The position numbers were made by a program, and so were the translations under genes. The notes under the pieces were generated by a model. That model did not search any database. It worked only from the letters and a program-made list of their open reading frames with translations, and was not told the DNA's origin. DNA of 51,013 nt from positions 1 through 51,013 of IMG/VR virus record IMGVR_UViG_3300032516_000040, one strand, 5' to 3'. Shown in pieces: positions 1-7,272 of the stretch; within the stretch, counting starts at the first letter, position 1; each line of letters starts with the position of its first letter. Origin of the DNA: a virus.

Positions 1-32
1 TTTTTGATATTAACCTTTTCCATATTTCTCCC

Positions 33-947
33 TTAACATAGTTCTTTGATTTTATTAAAACAGTTCATTTCACTGTTATCAATAAGAGATCTTGCCGATA
101 CTAATTCACTTTCAACTTTTTGAACATCTACTATTGTTTCTATTAAATTTTTAATAGATCTCTTATTACATATATCAATGATATCTTGATCGACAATTTG
201 TTTAATTTCTTTTAACCATAGATTTCTATCAATATCGAATATATCAATCTCAATACTAACATCACAGGTTTTCTTCAATTCGTGATATTTGCTGATAATA
301 TCCTCTACTTTATGAGATTTATATTGTTCAAAAATATGTCTAATAATTTGAACAACCATTAGCTCAACTTTCTTATTTGATAACTTATTATAGTCATCTA
401 CATGTTTGAGCTTTACAGAATATTTCCAAAGATTATAATTATTAATTAATATCTCATCTACTCCGTATGAGTTTACTTTACCATCATTATCACAAAATAG
501 ATTATTAAAATTAAGTTTCTTAATTAAATAATCATTCCATATCTTACCACCTAATGTTTGAAGATTAGTTCCTTTTCTTTTTGGTTCAACTATAATATCT
601 AGAGTCGATCCAGATTCATCTATTAGACTTATATCTAAATTATCTGCATTTGATTCTAAAGATGAAAATGATGATGTAGGAACTCTTCCTTGAATTCTTA
701 TATTCTTTACATCCAATTTTCCATTAGGAATAATATTTAATGTTCCAATTCCAGTTGTTAAGATTGAATTCATTTGATCCGGCTCGAGCTCTTGAATATC
801 ACAATGTTTAAAATTCGGAAACACTATTACATTTGAACCCTTCTTCTCTAGTATATATACTAATCGTTTTGCAAGATCCCCTATTTTAAATTTAGGGATA
901 AGAGTTCTATAGAATGAAATTCCGATAGTAACTCCATGACCAATCAA
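33..947 (-). CDS. Hypothetical protein, 304 aa
   Basis: I do not recognise this protein. It is mixed alpha/beta and soluble, with no signal peptide or membrane segment. The C-terminal half is rich in Lys, Glu and Ile, as in helical proteins. The only start in this frame is a TTG with a weak ribosome site. A strong site (GGAGGTGACAA before ATG) lies upstream at 1035 in another frame. A one-base change in the A-run complementary to 1009-1013 would join that ATG to this frame and give a protein of about 333 aa. The annotated N-terminus is therefore uncertain. It is the most downstream gene in the window on this strand. Confidence 0.6.
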   Translation of the reverse strand: MIGHGVTIGISFYRTLIPKFKIGDLAKRLVYILEKKGSNVIVFPNFKHCDIQELEPDQMNSILTTGIGTLNIIPNGKLDVKNIRIQGRVPTSSFSSLESNADNLDISLIDESGSTLDIIVEPKRKGTNLQTLGGKIWNDYLIKKLNFNNLFCDNDGKVNSYGVDEILINNYNLWKYSVKLKHVDDYNKLSNKKVELMVVQIIRHIFEQYKSHKVEDIISKYHELKKTCDVSIEIDIFDIDRNLWLKEIKQIVDQDIIDICNKRSIKNLIETIVDVQKVESELVSARSLIDNSEMNCFNKIKELC

Positions 948-1035
948 TCCTAATGGAAGGGGACATGGAAGATAAACTGGTAGTGGGAGTACACCACGCT
1001 TGTGCTGCTTTTTGTAGTGATGAGCTTGTTGCCAT
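907..1035 (-). CDS. Small ORF with strong ribosome site, 42 aa, possibly truncated or frameshifted start of the next gene
   Basis: The ORF begins with MATSSSLQKAAQAWC and has one of the best ribosome sites in this end of the window (GGAGGTGACAA, ATG). It runs out after 42 residues and overlaps the start of the 33-947 gene in another frame. Two readings are possible. It may be the remains of a small phage protein cut at a recombination junction. Alternatively its ATG is the true start of the 33-947 gene, lost by one extra base in an A-run. The sequence alone does not decide this. Confidence 0.35.
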   Translation of the reverse strand: MATSSSLQKAAQAWCTPTTSLSSMSPSIRIDWSWSYYRNFIL

Positions 1036-1181
1036 GTTTGTCACCTCCAATGGGTTATCCACGTAAACTATCATAGGTATATATTTTGTTTTCAGGCTGG
1101 TCTGCAATCATCCCACGTCTGTTCTGATTTTTTTTAACTTCTTCTTCCTCCTTTCCGGTGTTAGACTCCAAAACCTTTACG

Positions 1182-1496
1182 TTAGCCTCTAATACGTTGT
1201 TTTTTAACCCGAAGTTCTTCCTCCAACCCCATAATCCTGACCCTTGCCTCGATCAGAAGTTTAGATAGGCGTGATCTTTCAACCTCACCATCCCTGATAT
1301 TTTCCTCATAGCCATCCACCAACATCTCAAACTCATCCCTGGGCCACGAGGCTGTGCCTCCAGTTTTGATATACTTCCTCCAGGTATCCCATAGCTTCAT
1401 GATTCCATCCCAATCATGTCTAACAGAGGATGGACGGCAATCCTCCCAAGTAGGTTTTTGGAACCCTTCAACGATTTTCTCGGTTGCTCTTTTCAT
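1182..1496 (-). CDS. Small coiled-coil-like protein, probably frameshifted near its C-terminus
   Basis: GGGAGG followed by ATG at 1496 sets the start (MKRATEK). The protein has a Trp-rich N-terminal half and a charged helical C-terminal half (residues about 70-100, Glu/Arg/Leu-rich). It stops at 1182 just after a run of six A (complement of 1200-1205). Skipping one A opens a frame that continues in the same style for about 45 residues (LEANVKVLES, then KEEEEVKK) to a stop at 1055, right before the ribosome site of the next ORF. I therefore think the intact gene was 1055-1496. Function unknown. Confidence 0.55.
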   Translation of the reverse strand: MKRATEKIVEGFQKPTWEDCRPSSVRHDWDGIMKLWDTWRKYIKTGGTASWPRDEFEMLVDGYEENIRDGEVERSRLSKLLIEARVRIMGLEEELRVKKQRIRG

Positions 1497-1513
1497 AATT
1501 CCTCCCAAGATTA

Positions 1514-1750
1514 TTATGTTGCCCTACGATTCCATTTCTCAATCGCCTCTTCTTTGTAAATTGCATAAACGTGGACATGGCAGCACTTGATATTAAATCC
1601 CTCTCTATAGTATTCTTCACCTATGCTATTATCCCAATATGTTTCAGGTTGCTTTCCACAAAACGGGCAACATAACAAATCACTCAAGTCTGTTTCCGGT
1701 GGTACGTATTCTCCGTGTCCGTTTGGCTGCCATGCGTAAAGTTTTACCAT
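1514..1750 (-). CDS. Lar-like restriction alleviation family zinc protein, 78 aa
   Basis: The protein has a CPFCG zinc knuckle at residues 28-32, a second Cys/His cluster (CCHVH) near residue 56, and ends with AIEKWNRR. The order CPFCG, then Cys/His, then the terminal A-I-x-x-W-N-x-R motif is the signature of the Lar family. Its founder, Rac prophage Lar, alleviates type I restriction and stimulates methylation. Start is ATG at 1750 after GGAGAG. An anti-restriction role is inferred from family membership only; many Lar-like phage proteins are uncharacterised. It follows a zinc-ribbon gene across the degenerate attC-like site at 1765-1800. Confidence 0.6.
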   Translation of the reverse strand: MVKLYAWQPNGHGEYVPPETDLSDLLCCPFCGKQPETYWDNSIGEEYYREGFNIKCCHVHVYAIYKEEAIEKWNRRAT

Positions 1751-1764
1751 TTCACTCTCCGTGC

Positions 1765-1800
1765 TATACAGAATTTTTTCTGTATAATCAGTTGTTAGAC
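1765..1800 (-). repeat. Degenerate attC-like site with perfect 9-bp hairpin
   Basis: Read on the minus strand, GTCTAAC (R''-like box) holds the stop codon of the upstream gene and is followed by AACTG and a hairpin with 9-bp arms (1765-1773 and 1778-1786) and a four-base loop. The expected second GTTRRRY box is missing, because the ribosome site of the next gene starts straight after the stem. Nineteen bases (1779-1797) are identical to 38215-38233 in the other attC-like cluster. Confidence 0.45.
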
Positions 1801-1974
1801 ATCCATTAATCGTTGATCATAACATTCGTAGCACCAAATATGATATTTCCCATCATCATCAATTATGCCTTCTCTGACGAAAGGATCTATTACACGACGG
1901 ACTTTTTGATCATTACCGCACCTTTCACATTTTCCATCATAAATATCATCATAATCTATCCATTCTTCTGTCAT
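1795..1974 (-). CDS. Small zinc-ribbon protein, 59 aa
   Basis: Start is ATG at 1974 after GGAGAG and the stop is at 1795. The translation begins MTEEWIDYDD and holds two CxxC knuckles, CERC near residue 16 and CYEC near residue 48, so one zinc ribbon is likely. The rest is acidic. The gene sits as one unit between attC-like sites: its ribosome site follows the GTTAGAC box of the site at 1991-2046, and its TAA lies inside the GTCTAAC box at 1794-1800. This is the layout of an integron cassette. Function unknown. Confidence 0.6.
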   Translation of the reverse strand: MTEEWIDYDDIYDGKCERCGNDQKVRRVIDPFVREGIIDDDGKYHIWCYECYDQRLMDV

Positions 1975-1990
1975 AATATCTCTCCAAGAT

Positions 1991-2046
1991 GTCTAACAAG
2001 GCACTCCAGCGGACGCCCAGGAACGCCGCTGACCTCTGTGTTATAT
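1991..2046 (-). repeat. attC-like recombination site (56 bp)
   Basis: On the minus strand the site runs from ATATAAC to GTTAGAC, which pair as R''/R' end boxes. Inside are a five-base spacer, CAGCGG, a short loop, CCGCTG, and a six-base spacer. On the + strand the left arm reads CTCCAGCGG and the right arm CCGCTGACCTC, leaving an unpaired base, as in integron attC. The stop codon of the upstream gene (2041-2043) lies inside the first box, and the ribosome site of the next gene follows the second box. Confidence 0.65.
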
Positions 2047-2244
2047 TCCCGCAGAATATTTCCAACATTCTGGATGTTTTGACCTTACCTTAACTTCATT
2101 AATGCTTTTCATCTCACGATTGTATGAATCTAATGTTGTACCGGATATTGTCATATTGTATCTCCCAAAATCATCCTGATGCAGGCAATCCTCTCCATTT
2201 TTTAAATCTCTTCCACAAAATCCACAAATTTGCCAATCCATCAT
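2041..2244 (-). CDS. Small zinc-ribbon protein, 67 aa
   Basis: Start is the first of two ATG codons after GGAGAAA (2244). The protein begins MMDWQICGFCGRDLKNGEDC and ends with a Lys/His/Cys segment (KHPECWKYSAGI). CGFCG with the later C and HxxxC can make one zinc site. The TAA is inside the attC-like end box at 2040-2046. It is flanked by attC-like sites on both sides (2262-2345 and 1991-2046). Function unknown; such proteins are typical accessory genes of large phages. Confidence 0.55.
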   Translation of the reverse strand: MMDWQICGFCGRDLKNGEDCLHQDDFGRYNMTISGTTLDSYNREMKSINEVKVRSKHPECWKYSAGI

Positions 2245-2261
2245 TTTCTCCAAAAACGAGA

Positions 2262-2345
2262 ATCTAACAATGCACTGAAATCCGACCATGATTAGCTGTG
2301 CCGAATTTAATCACGGTAGACGGTGGCTTAGTTCAGTCGTTATAT
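2262..2345 (-). repeat. attC-like recombination site (84 bp, longer form)
   Basis: End boxes are ATATAAC and GTTAGAT on the minus strand. On the + strand CTGAAATCCGACC pairs with GGTGGCTTAGTTCAG, leaving unpaired bases. The centre holds a second small stem (TGATTA/TAATCA). The variable central part with conserved ends is characteristic of attC sites. It lies between the stop of the 2350-2568 gene and the start of the 2041-2244 gene. Confidence 0.65.
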
Positions 2346-2349
2346 GGAA

Positions 2350-2568
2350 TTAATATTTCTCTCTGCATTGTGGATAATCTCTATTTAGGCATTTCCGGAA
2401 GATGCGCCTAAAAACGATAGGCCCACACTTTAAATTATATGAACCTAAAGCACCAGTTGGCGTCCGGCCTTCAGAATCAAATTCGTGTTCTCTTTCTGTT
2501 ACGGGAGCATAACATTTTTTCCGTCTACAACCTTTTGAAGGTAGATATTCAATGATTTCCTGTTTCAT
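2350..2568 (-). CDS. Small basic Cys-containing protein, 72 aa
   Basis: Start is ATG at 2568, about ten bases after GAGGG. The protein begins MKQEIIEYLPSKGCRRKKC and ends RKCLNRDYPQCREKY, with five Cys in Arg/Lys-rich surroundings. They could bind one metal ion, but no CxxC pair is canonical. The stop is four bases before the attC-like box at 2339-2345. I do not recognise a family. Confidence 0.5.
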   Translation of the reverse strand: MKQEIIEYLPSKGCRRKKCYAPVTEREHEFDSEGRTPTGALGSYNLKCGPIVFRRIFRKCLNRDYPQCREKY

Positions 2569-2582
2569 AAAGATAAACCCTC

Positions 2583-2637
2583 ACATAACAATTCACTCCA
2601 GCGGACGGGTGACAGCCCCGTGACCTCTGCGTTATAC
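2583..2637 (-). repeat. attC-like recombination site (55 bp)
   Basis: The + strand starts ACATAACAATTCACTCC and ends CTCTGCGTTATAC. The left end closely matches the TAACAATTC start of textbook aadA-type attC sites. The ATAAC/GTTAT boxes are inverted repeats and the inner arms share a CGGG/CCCG stem. The stop of the 2632-2853 gene lies in the GTTATAC box. Together with the neighbouring sites this gives a regular gene/site/gene pattern. Confidence 0.65.
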
Positions 2638-2853
2638 AATATAGCTTCCTTCCGGTATTATATATCGTCCCCGTCCTCCTGCACCGGCAATTCGGCAATT
2701 GCTCATCATATGCTCATGGCATTGATTCGTCATTCGTTTATAGGCATTGCACGTTTTCACCCGATGAGGATTACAACAAAGATACCCGCTTTTGTTTGGA
2801 TTGTTGCAGTTACGTCCGCTGCCATATTTGCACCAGTACATTTCTCGATTCAT
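2632..2853 (-). CDS. Cys/His-rich small protein, 73 aa
   Basis: GGAGG before ATG at 2853 sets the start (MNREMYWCKYGSG). There are seven Cys and several His in the first 55 residues (CKYGSGRNC, YLCCNPHRVKTC, CHEHMMSNC). The spacing suggests two metal sites. The C-terminus is Gly-rich and short. The coding strand is the same as its neighbours; the competing + strand frame has no ribosome site and unnatural composition. It is flanked by attC-like sites at 2875-2920 and 2583-2637. Function unknown. Confidence 0.55.
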   Translation of the reverse strand: MNREMYWCKYGSGRNCNNPNKSGYLCCNPHRVKTCNAYKRMTNQCHEHMMSNCRIAGAGGRGRYIIPEGSYIV

Positions 2854-2874
2854 TTTTCCTCCAAATAAATAAAA

Positions 2875-2920
2875 GCATAACCAGTCACTCCAGCACACGC
2901 CGCTGACCTCTAAGTTATAC
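2875..2920 (-). repeat. attC-like recombination site (46 bp)
   Basis: Minus-strand boxes are GTATAAC and GTTATGC, with inner CAGC/GCTG arms and the same CTCCAGC and GCTGACCTC core words as the sites at 1991 and 2583. The stop of the 2915-3127 gene lies in the first box. It is the shortest clear site of this array. Confidence 0.6.
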
Positions 2921-3127
2921 AGATAAGATTCTCTCGACAGACCTCATCAATTCTTGTTCACATTCCGAATGGCACAGATCACCAGGTGAAAAATTACGTT
3001 CAGGATGGTCAAAGTACGACAAATCGGGTAATGCAATCTTATCACAATTTGGTTTACCACAATACACGCAAATATCTGTATCATCATGGGTTTTTGTATA
3101 TTCTTCGAGTCTTTCAGTTAAAGTCAT
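2915..3127 (-). CDS. Small zinc-binding protein, 70 aa
   Basis: GGAGGAGAAT before ATG at 3127 fixes the start (MTLTERLEEY). The middle has CVYCGKPNC and the later part CHSEC, enough for one zinc site. The ends are helical and charged. The gene follows the partly decayed attC-like site at 3141-3181 and ends in the site at 2875-2920. Function unknown. Confidence 0.6.
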   Translation of the reverse strand: MTLTERLEEYTKTHDDTDICVYCGKPNCDKIALPDLSYFDHPERNFSPGDLCHSECEQELMRSVERILSV

Positions 3128-3140
3128 ATTCTCCTCCAAG

Positions 3141-3181
3141 TCATAGCCACTCACTCCAACGGACGCCCAGGAGCGTTAGAT
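3141..3181 (-). repeat. Partly decayed attC-like site (41 bp)
   Basis: Minus-strand ATCTAAC, a five-base spacer, TGGGCGTCCG, TTGGAG and a six-base spacer are intact, but the second box reads GCTATGA instead of GTTATGA. The core shares CACTCCA and GGACGCCCAGGA words with the 1991-2046 site. The 3151-3258 gene reads through it. Confidence 0.5.
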
Positions 3182-3258
3182 GATTTGTGGTATTCCGTGG
3201 ACAGCCCATCTATCAACTCACGTAGCGTATTAGCATTCCACCGCTTGTAAATAACCAT
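3151..3258 (-). CDS. Small protein, 35 aa, reading into an attC-like site
   Basis: The frame from ATG at 3258 gives MVIYKRWNANTLRELIDGLS and then STEYHKSSN before the attC-like box. The last seven residues are encoded by the attC-like sequence itself. A GTG immediately upstream could also start it. The composition looks natural, but the ribosome site is weak. It may be the shortened end of a longer gene, since the frame is open upstream only to a stop near 3270. Confidence 0.35.
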   Translation of the reverse strand: MVIYKRWNANTLRELIDGLSTEYHKSSNAPGRPLE

Positions 3259-3466
3259 CACTTCTGGTTTCCAAAATGACCTTTATTCTATTCATATTAA
3301 ATAGGTTTTACTAGATTTAAACTGTAAAAGATTTTCAGAAAAACTAAGAATTTGAAAAATGCCGAAGCTATTTCCGAGATATATTTCTAGAGGAGATCTG
3401 GGATGGTCCCCACGGTCCTTGCATCCTGACCTCCTTTCTCTTCCTTATACATGTCCAAATCTCCAT
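3259..3466. other. Intergenic stretch with possible 18-aa ORF and small palindrome
   Basis: No substantial gene is visible. On the minus strand a strong ribosome site (AGAAAGGAGGTCAGG) precedes an ATG at 3424 that opens only 18 codons (3368-3424, MQGPWGPSQ). It overlaps a GGATG/CATCC palindrome at 3402-3426. The rest is A+T-rich, with no recognisable promoter consensus I would defend. It separates the attC-linked genes from the terminase operon. Confidence 0.3.
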
Positions 3467-4027
3467 TCATGCCCATAAATCTTCTAAATATAAAAAATGC
3501 TCAACATTGCTAATCATATAACCACAAAACTGTCTCCACTGAGGTAATTTATGGCTTTTACGTTGACTTATAATATTTCTAAGAACCTTGTAATTCATTA
3601 CCCAAATACGTCTCTGCAAAAAACCCTCTGGTAATATATTTTTTAAATGTGGTAAAGATACTTTTTTATCAATTAAATCATTAATATAATTAAGAATTTT
3701 AGGCGAAATATCATATTCAAAATCAGTCTGTTCTAAATGTCTTTTACCTAATGTATGTATTGTACTCTCACTCTGTTTAGTGGTAAGTCTAAATGTATCC
3801 ATTTCACTCCAAACAAAACGTGGAGCTGTGATATCTATCCAAATAAAAATACTTTCTAAAAACTTATTGTGACCTCCTTCTAATTTAGCCAATTTAACAT
3901 CTACTTTATTATTTATAACATAGTTTAAAGATTTCCCATAAGACAAAGAAATCCCAAGTAATGCTTCTTTGTAACCAGATTCTTTTAAAATTTTAATTAT
4001 CAAAGTTTTACCCAAAGCTAAAATCAA
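3467..4027 (-). CDS. Conserved phage protein, possibly ThyX-like fold, 186 aa
   Basis: The pattern of a Trp/Asp segment (APRFVWSEMDTFRL), then QSESTIHTL, then LPEGFLQRRIWVMNYKVLRNI, then QRKSHKLPQWRQFC resembles a phage family that I associate with the ThyX-like fold. ThyX uses RHR-type motifs to bind dUMP; the canonical RHRxxSxNExSxR string is absent, so thymidylate synthase activity is not claimed. It starts at TTG (4027), overlapping the terminase gene by 20 bases, so the two are translationally coupled. It is the last gene of the terminase-led run. Confidence 0.4.
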   Translation of the reverse strand: MILALGKTLIIKILKESGYKEALLGISLSYGKSLNYVINNKVDVKLAKLEGGHNKFLESIFIWIDITAPRFVWSEMDTFRLTTKQSESTIHTLGKRHLEQTDFEYDISPKILNYINDLIDKKVSLPHLKNILPEGFLQRRIWVMNYKVLRNIISQRKSHKLPQWRQFCGYMISNVEHFLYLEDLWA

Positions 4028-5558
4028 AACTTGACCCCATAATCCCCATTAATGCAAGAGCCATAGCCATAACTATATCATCATGAGCACCAGATGGAGC
4101 ACCCATTTTATCCTGCTTTAAATAGGCAAATCGTTTAGCTTCTTTTATAAATTCTTTACTATTAATCCTTAATGTTTCACTACGAATAGCTCTATCTAGT
4201 TCTTCTATCATTTGAACCTTACTTAATCCAGTTGTAAGCCACCCTAATTTTCTATCAGGACCTGTATAAATTCTAGGATATGATGGATATTTTACGACTC
4301 CATTTCGAACAATACCATTAGAAAGATTTAAAAGAACTGCGTGTCCATGGTTATTTCGTTCTACCACTAAAATAGCATCATTGTAGGCTTTTCCTATTCT
4401 ATGAATCTTTTCACTAAGCATATCGGGAGACCAACGCCCATGTAAAAGTGCTACCTGTTCTATTGGAAACGGAAAACCTCTAACAACGACAGCAGTTCCA
4501 TAGTCAGAATTAACATCTCCCTCTGATGGATCTATTCCTATGAAGTATCTAGCATTAGGTTCTGCAATTTTATGAATAAACAAATCACCACCAAGCCATA
4601 TTTCAGTAGGTTCTTGTTTTTCTAACTGTTTATCTATACTATCCAATAACTCTACATCAAAGACTGGAGAACCTGTTTTAAGAAATGCAGTATCATCATC
4701 TCTTTCTGGATATTCTTGAATAAATTTTTTACCTAAAACTTCAATCTTATTTCTTCTCCATTTTATTTGAGACATAGCTAATCTATAATGCTGTTTTAAT
4801 TCAGTTTCTTCCTCAGTTAAATGTAGTTTTTCACCAGTTAATACCGGTATTTGATATTCATTATGTTCAAACCATCTATAATAATGGGCTTTGTATTCAT
4901 TCTCACCATCTCGTGCTTTAATATAGTACTGATGAAATATATTTCCCTCACCTCTTGCCGTAGATTCTAGAACAACTCTACCACCCGATGGAACAGACTC
5001 TAATAACCCATTAAAAAACTCTTCCTTCCAAGCTGAAGCACTAACTTCAGAGCAGTGAAGATTATTTATTGTTTTTGAACGTCCAAATTCTTTAGCTTCT
5101 GCAGAACCTATTGTAAATTTTGAATTTATTACGTCAAAAAATAACTCTTTTTTATTAGAACGCTTAACATGAGGTTTCAATAATTCTGGAATGCTGTTAA
5201 ACATAAATTTAGCTCTATCAAATAAATCTGCAGCATCTTGTTCCGTATGGGCTACTATAATTGAGATAGTATTGGGAACAAACATAGTATCATGAAGAAA
5301 TAACCCAATTATAGCTGTACTAAATCCAAGTTGCCTGGGTTTTAGAATTATATCTCTAAGAGTTTTTTCTTTATAGTATCTGTTTTGGGACGGCAAAAAT
5401 ACAAACGGAACCGTTCTTTTATTTTTATCTACTATTGAAACCACAGATTCTAAAAAATATTTAGGGTCGTATAAAATTCGTTCATAAAGAGATCCTGTAG
5501 AAAGCCGATCATTCCATTTCTTTACTTTTTGAAAAGTTTTTTCAGTTGAAAAAGTCAC
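4008..5558 (-). CDS. terL: Terminase large subunit (DNA-packaging ATPase/nuclease)
   Basis: This is the packaging motor, which pumps and cuts phage DNA at the portal. Residues 71-82 (ILKPRQLGFSTA) form the Walker A-like arginine/glycine motif. NNLHCSEVSAS around 165-178 is Walker B with its catalytic acid, and VVLESTARGEG is the coupling motif. The C-terminal nuclease half shows FIGIDPSEGD near 341, VVERNNHG, and AHDDIVMAMALAL with the final acidic residues. The length of 516 aa is normal for the family. Start is GTG at 5558 after GGAGGAGGTGTGACT. No small subunit or portal gene is visible in the window. Confidence 0.92.
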   Translation of the reverse strand: MTFSTEKTFQKVKKWNDRLSTGSLYERILYDPKYFLESVVSIVDKNKRTVPFVFLPSQNRYYKEKTLRDIILKPRQLGFSTAIIGLFLHDTMFVPNTISIIVAHTEQDAADLFDRAKFMFNSIPELLKPHVKRSNKKELFFDVINSKFTIGSAEAKEFGRSKTINNLHCSEVSASAWKEEFFNGLLESVPSGGRVVLESTARGEGNIFHQYYIKARDGENEYKAHYYRWFEHNEYQIPVLTGEKLHLTEEETELKQHYRLAMSQIKWRRNKIEVLGKKFIQEYPERDDDTAFLKTGSPVFDVELLDSIDKQLEKQEPTEIWLGGDLFIHKIAEPNARYFIGIDPSEGDVNSDYGTAVVVRGFPFPIEQVALLHGRWSPDMLSEKIHRIGKAYNDAILVVERNNHGHAVLLNLSNGIVRNGVVKYPSYPRIYTGPDRKLGWLTTGLSKVQMIEELDRAIRSETLRINSKEFIKEAKRFAYLKQDKMGAPSGAHDDIVMAMALALMGIMGSSFDFSFG

Positions 5559-6157
5559 ACCTCCTCCCAGTAAGTTTTTAGAATGTCGTCAAACTTATGA
5601 TAAATTGAACGAGTTACTTTAACATCGTACAGTGCATTGTGAAAATCTCCATTTTTATCTTCTTTTACCTCTAGCAAATCCGCCACAGTTTCTAATTTAA
5701 AATTAGGAAACACTAATCTATAGTCTTGACAAAAATAGGTAACAATTTGAGATACGTCTAACCAAGGATGCCAGAACCAACTTCCAAAATACTTATCATC
5801 GTTTTTAGTAAACCATGACCTAAGAACCTGATTATCAAAATCTGAAAAGTATCCGATTACCAAAAACTTATCTGCCTGATTAAACTTATTAACATGCTTA
5901 CTTAAAATTCCTGTAAATTCTTTATATACATCTCTTGGATTATTAAATGTTCTAATCATTTCAATTGTCATGTTATTTTTTTCAAGAGATTCTTCTAAGA
6001 CAACATCATTGTCGAAGATATTACAAAACAAGTCAAATTCTTCTGTAATAAGGAGATGTTCCTCAGATTCAATTTCAATTATACCCGCAATTTGATATAA
6101 TCCAGATTTTTCAGGATCTAAACCAGTAGTTTCAGTATCAATAAATAACTTTTTCAA
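5555..6157 (-). CDS. DnaQ-like 3'-5' exonuclease
   Basis: A DEDD-family exonuclease of 200 aa. Motif I is FIDTETTGLD at residues 5-14. Motif II is YFSDFDNQVL near 107-116. Motif III is FHNALYDVKVT near 172-182, with the catalytic His and Asp. Enzymes of this type proofread or trim DNA or RNA 3' ends. The start is TTG at 6157 after GGAGACAACTTTT. It overlaps terL by four bases. The C-terminal DNA polymerase lies far away and has its own exonuclease domain, so this one is probably separate, for example in recombination or RNA degradation. Confidence 0.85.
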   Translation of the reverse strand: MKKLFIDTETTGLDPEKSGLYQIAGIIEIESEEHLLITEEFDLFCNIFDNDVVLEESLEKNNMTIEMIRTFNNPRDVYKEFTGILSKHVNKFNQADKFLVIGYFSDFDNQVLRSWFTKNDDKYFGSWFWHPWLDVSQIVTYFCQDYRLVFPNFKLETVADLLEVKEDKNGDFHNALYDVKVTRSIYHKFDDILKTYWEEV

Positions 6158-6720
6158 AAAAGTTGTCTCCTCTTTTTAAGCAAAATCTTTGGTTTATTAA
6201 GCTGATCTAAAGTTAAAACTAGTTTTCTTTTCAAGTAATCTAAACTTCCATCATTAACCAAAACAGCATCAACAATAATAGAATCTTGTTCTGTTTCTGA
6301 AACATCTCTATCCTGTTCTTGAATCTCTTGAATCTCTGGCCGTATTATTCTAACCAATTTACCACTTTCCTTCTGAATAAAAAGAACTTCGTTGCTCATC
6401 CTAACATCATCAATCACGATATTTTTACCCTTACACAAATCAGAATTAATAAAATCTTTTACAGGTAAAATCCAGGAATCTTTGTAAACCTGCCTCCCTA
6501 AATTTCCCCATTTCTGTAACAAATTCCTCACAGTAAAATTAGGCATAACCTCAAAATCCTTATTATTGAAACAATAACTTAACGGTATACTATAAACCAT
6601 TGAAACAATCATCTTCAATCTATCAGCAAAAGATATTTTAACAAAGTTGTAATCCTTCATTAGCAACGAGGCAACTGTAGATTTTCCAGACTGTTTTTTT
6701 CCTAAAAGTCCTAGTAACAA
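6154..6720 (-). CDS. Deoxynucleoside monophosphate kinase (T4 gp1-like)
   Basis: P-loop GKKQSGKST at residues 7-15. FADRLK and the later FTVRNLLQKWGN, YKDSWI and IDDVRMSNE segments match phage dNMP kinases such as T4 gp1 (LID and acceptor-site regions). The enzyme phosphorylates dNMPs to dNDPs to feed DNA synthesis. With a 7-deazaguanine pathway in the same genome it may have to accept ordinary dGMP only. Start is TTG at 6720 after GGAGGCGGTGTGACT, and it overlaps the exonuclease gene by four bases. Confidence 0.75.
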   Translation of the reverse strand: MLLGLLGKKQSGKSTVASLLMKDYNFVKISFADRLKMIVSMVYSIPLSYCFNNKDFEVMPNFTVRNLLQKWGNLGRQVYKDSWILPVKDFINSDLCKGKNIVIDDVRMSNEVLFIQKESGKLVRIIRPEIQEIQEQDRDVSETEQDSIIVDAVLVNDGSLDYLKRKLVLTLDQLNKPKILLKKRRQLF

Positions 6721-6837
6721 GTCACACCGCCTCCTCCCTAAACTTAAAAAGATTTTCCTTTAGACCATCTCATCTAATTTCACCTCTAAATTCTTACCAC
6801 AAACTGACAGATGAGGTTTACCTTCGTTTACAAGATT

Positions 6838-7272
6838 TCAAAAGTTTCTCCAGCTTGAATTCATATCTTTAGATTCTCTGTGAGTAATTCCAACATCTAC
6901 ACCTAAAAACTTATCCTTAGGTTTTGCCTTTTCTACCTCTCTCTGTAATTCCTTCCCACAAACTGGGCAGAAGTTAAAGCGATAACTATTTTCAAATGGT
7001 TTTTCTATCGGACAGTGTAACCATTCTTGTCGTTCGTGATTGGAATACTCACACCAGCACTCTCTGTTTTTAGGTTTTTCACTAGCCTGATTATCCCCAT
7101 GATGGCAGTGATCCCAGGAGTATAATGGTAAATATCTACTCTTGTGAATTTCCTTGCAGTCTTTACATAAATCTGATTTCATTTTTACACCTCCACCACG
7201 GGGATTCTCAAAAGAACTCGCTGGAATAACCGAGGCACAACTATTTCTGTTTTCGTCAATAGATATTTTCAT
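6838..7272 (-). CDS. Cys/His-rich protein, 144 aa, with internal start
   Basis: Two good starts exist in one frame. ATG at 7272 follows GAGGAGG, and an internal ATG (MKSDLCKDC) at about residue 31 follows GGAGGTGT. The shorter product carries CKDCKEIH, WDHCHHG, WCEYSNH, LHCPIE and CPVCG motifs, so two zinc sites are likely. The first 30 residues are Ser/Pro/Gly-rich and look unrelated, as if a short gene had been fused in front. Function unknown. Confidence 0.55.
   Translation of the reverse strand: MKISIDENRNSCASVIPASSFENPRGGGVKMKSDLCKDCKEIHKSRYLPLYSWDHCHHGDNQASEKPKNRECWCEYSNHERQEWLHCPIEKPFENSYRFNFCPVCGKELQREVEKAKPKDKFLGVDVGITHRESKDMNSSWRNF

Noticed and set aside
1155-1187. GTTAGAC and GTTAGCC boxes that look like another attC site
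   Set aside because: They lie within the likely frameshifted coding region of the 1182 gene (1055-1496) and lack paired inner arms, so they are probably ordinary coding sequence.
1813-2082. + strand ORF of 89 aa across the 1795 and 2041 genes and an attC-like site
   Set aside because: It crosses two gene boundaries and has no start signal; the opposite strand explains the region.
2620-2868. + strand ORF of 82 aa over the 2632-2853 gene
   Set aside because: It has no ribosome site, opposite orientation to all genes, and the minus-strand frame has a strong start and Cys-rich composition.
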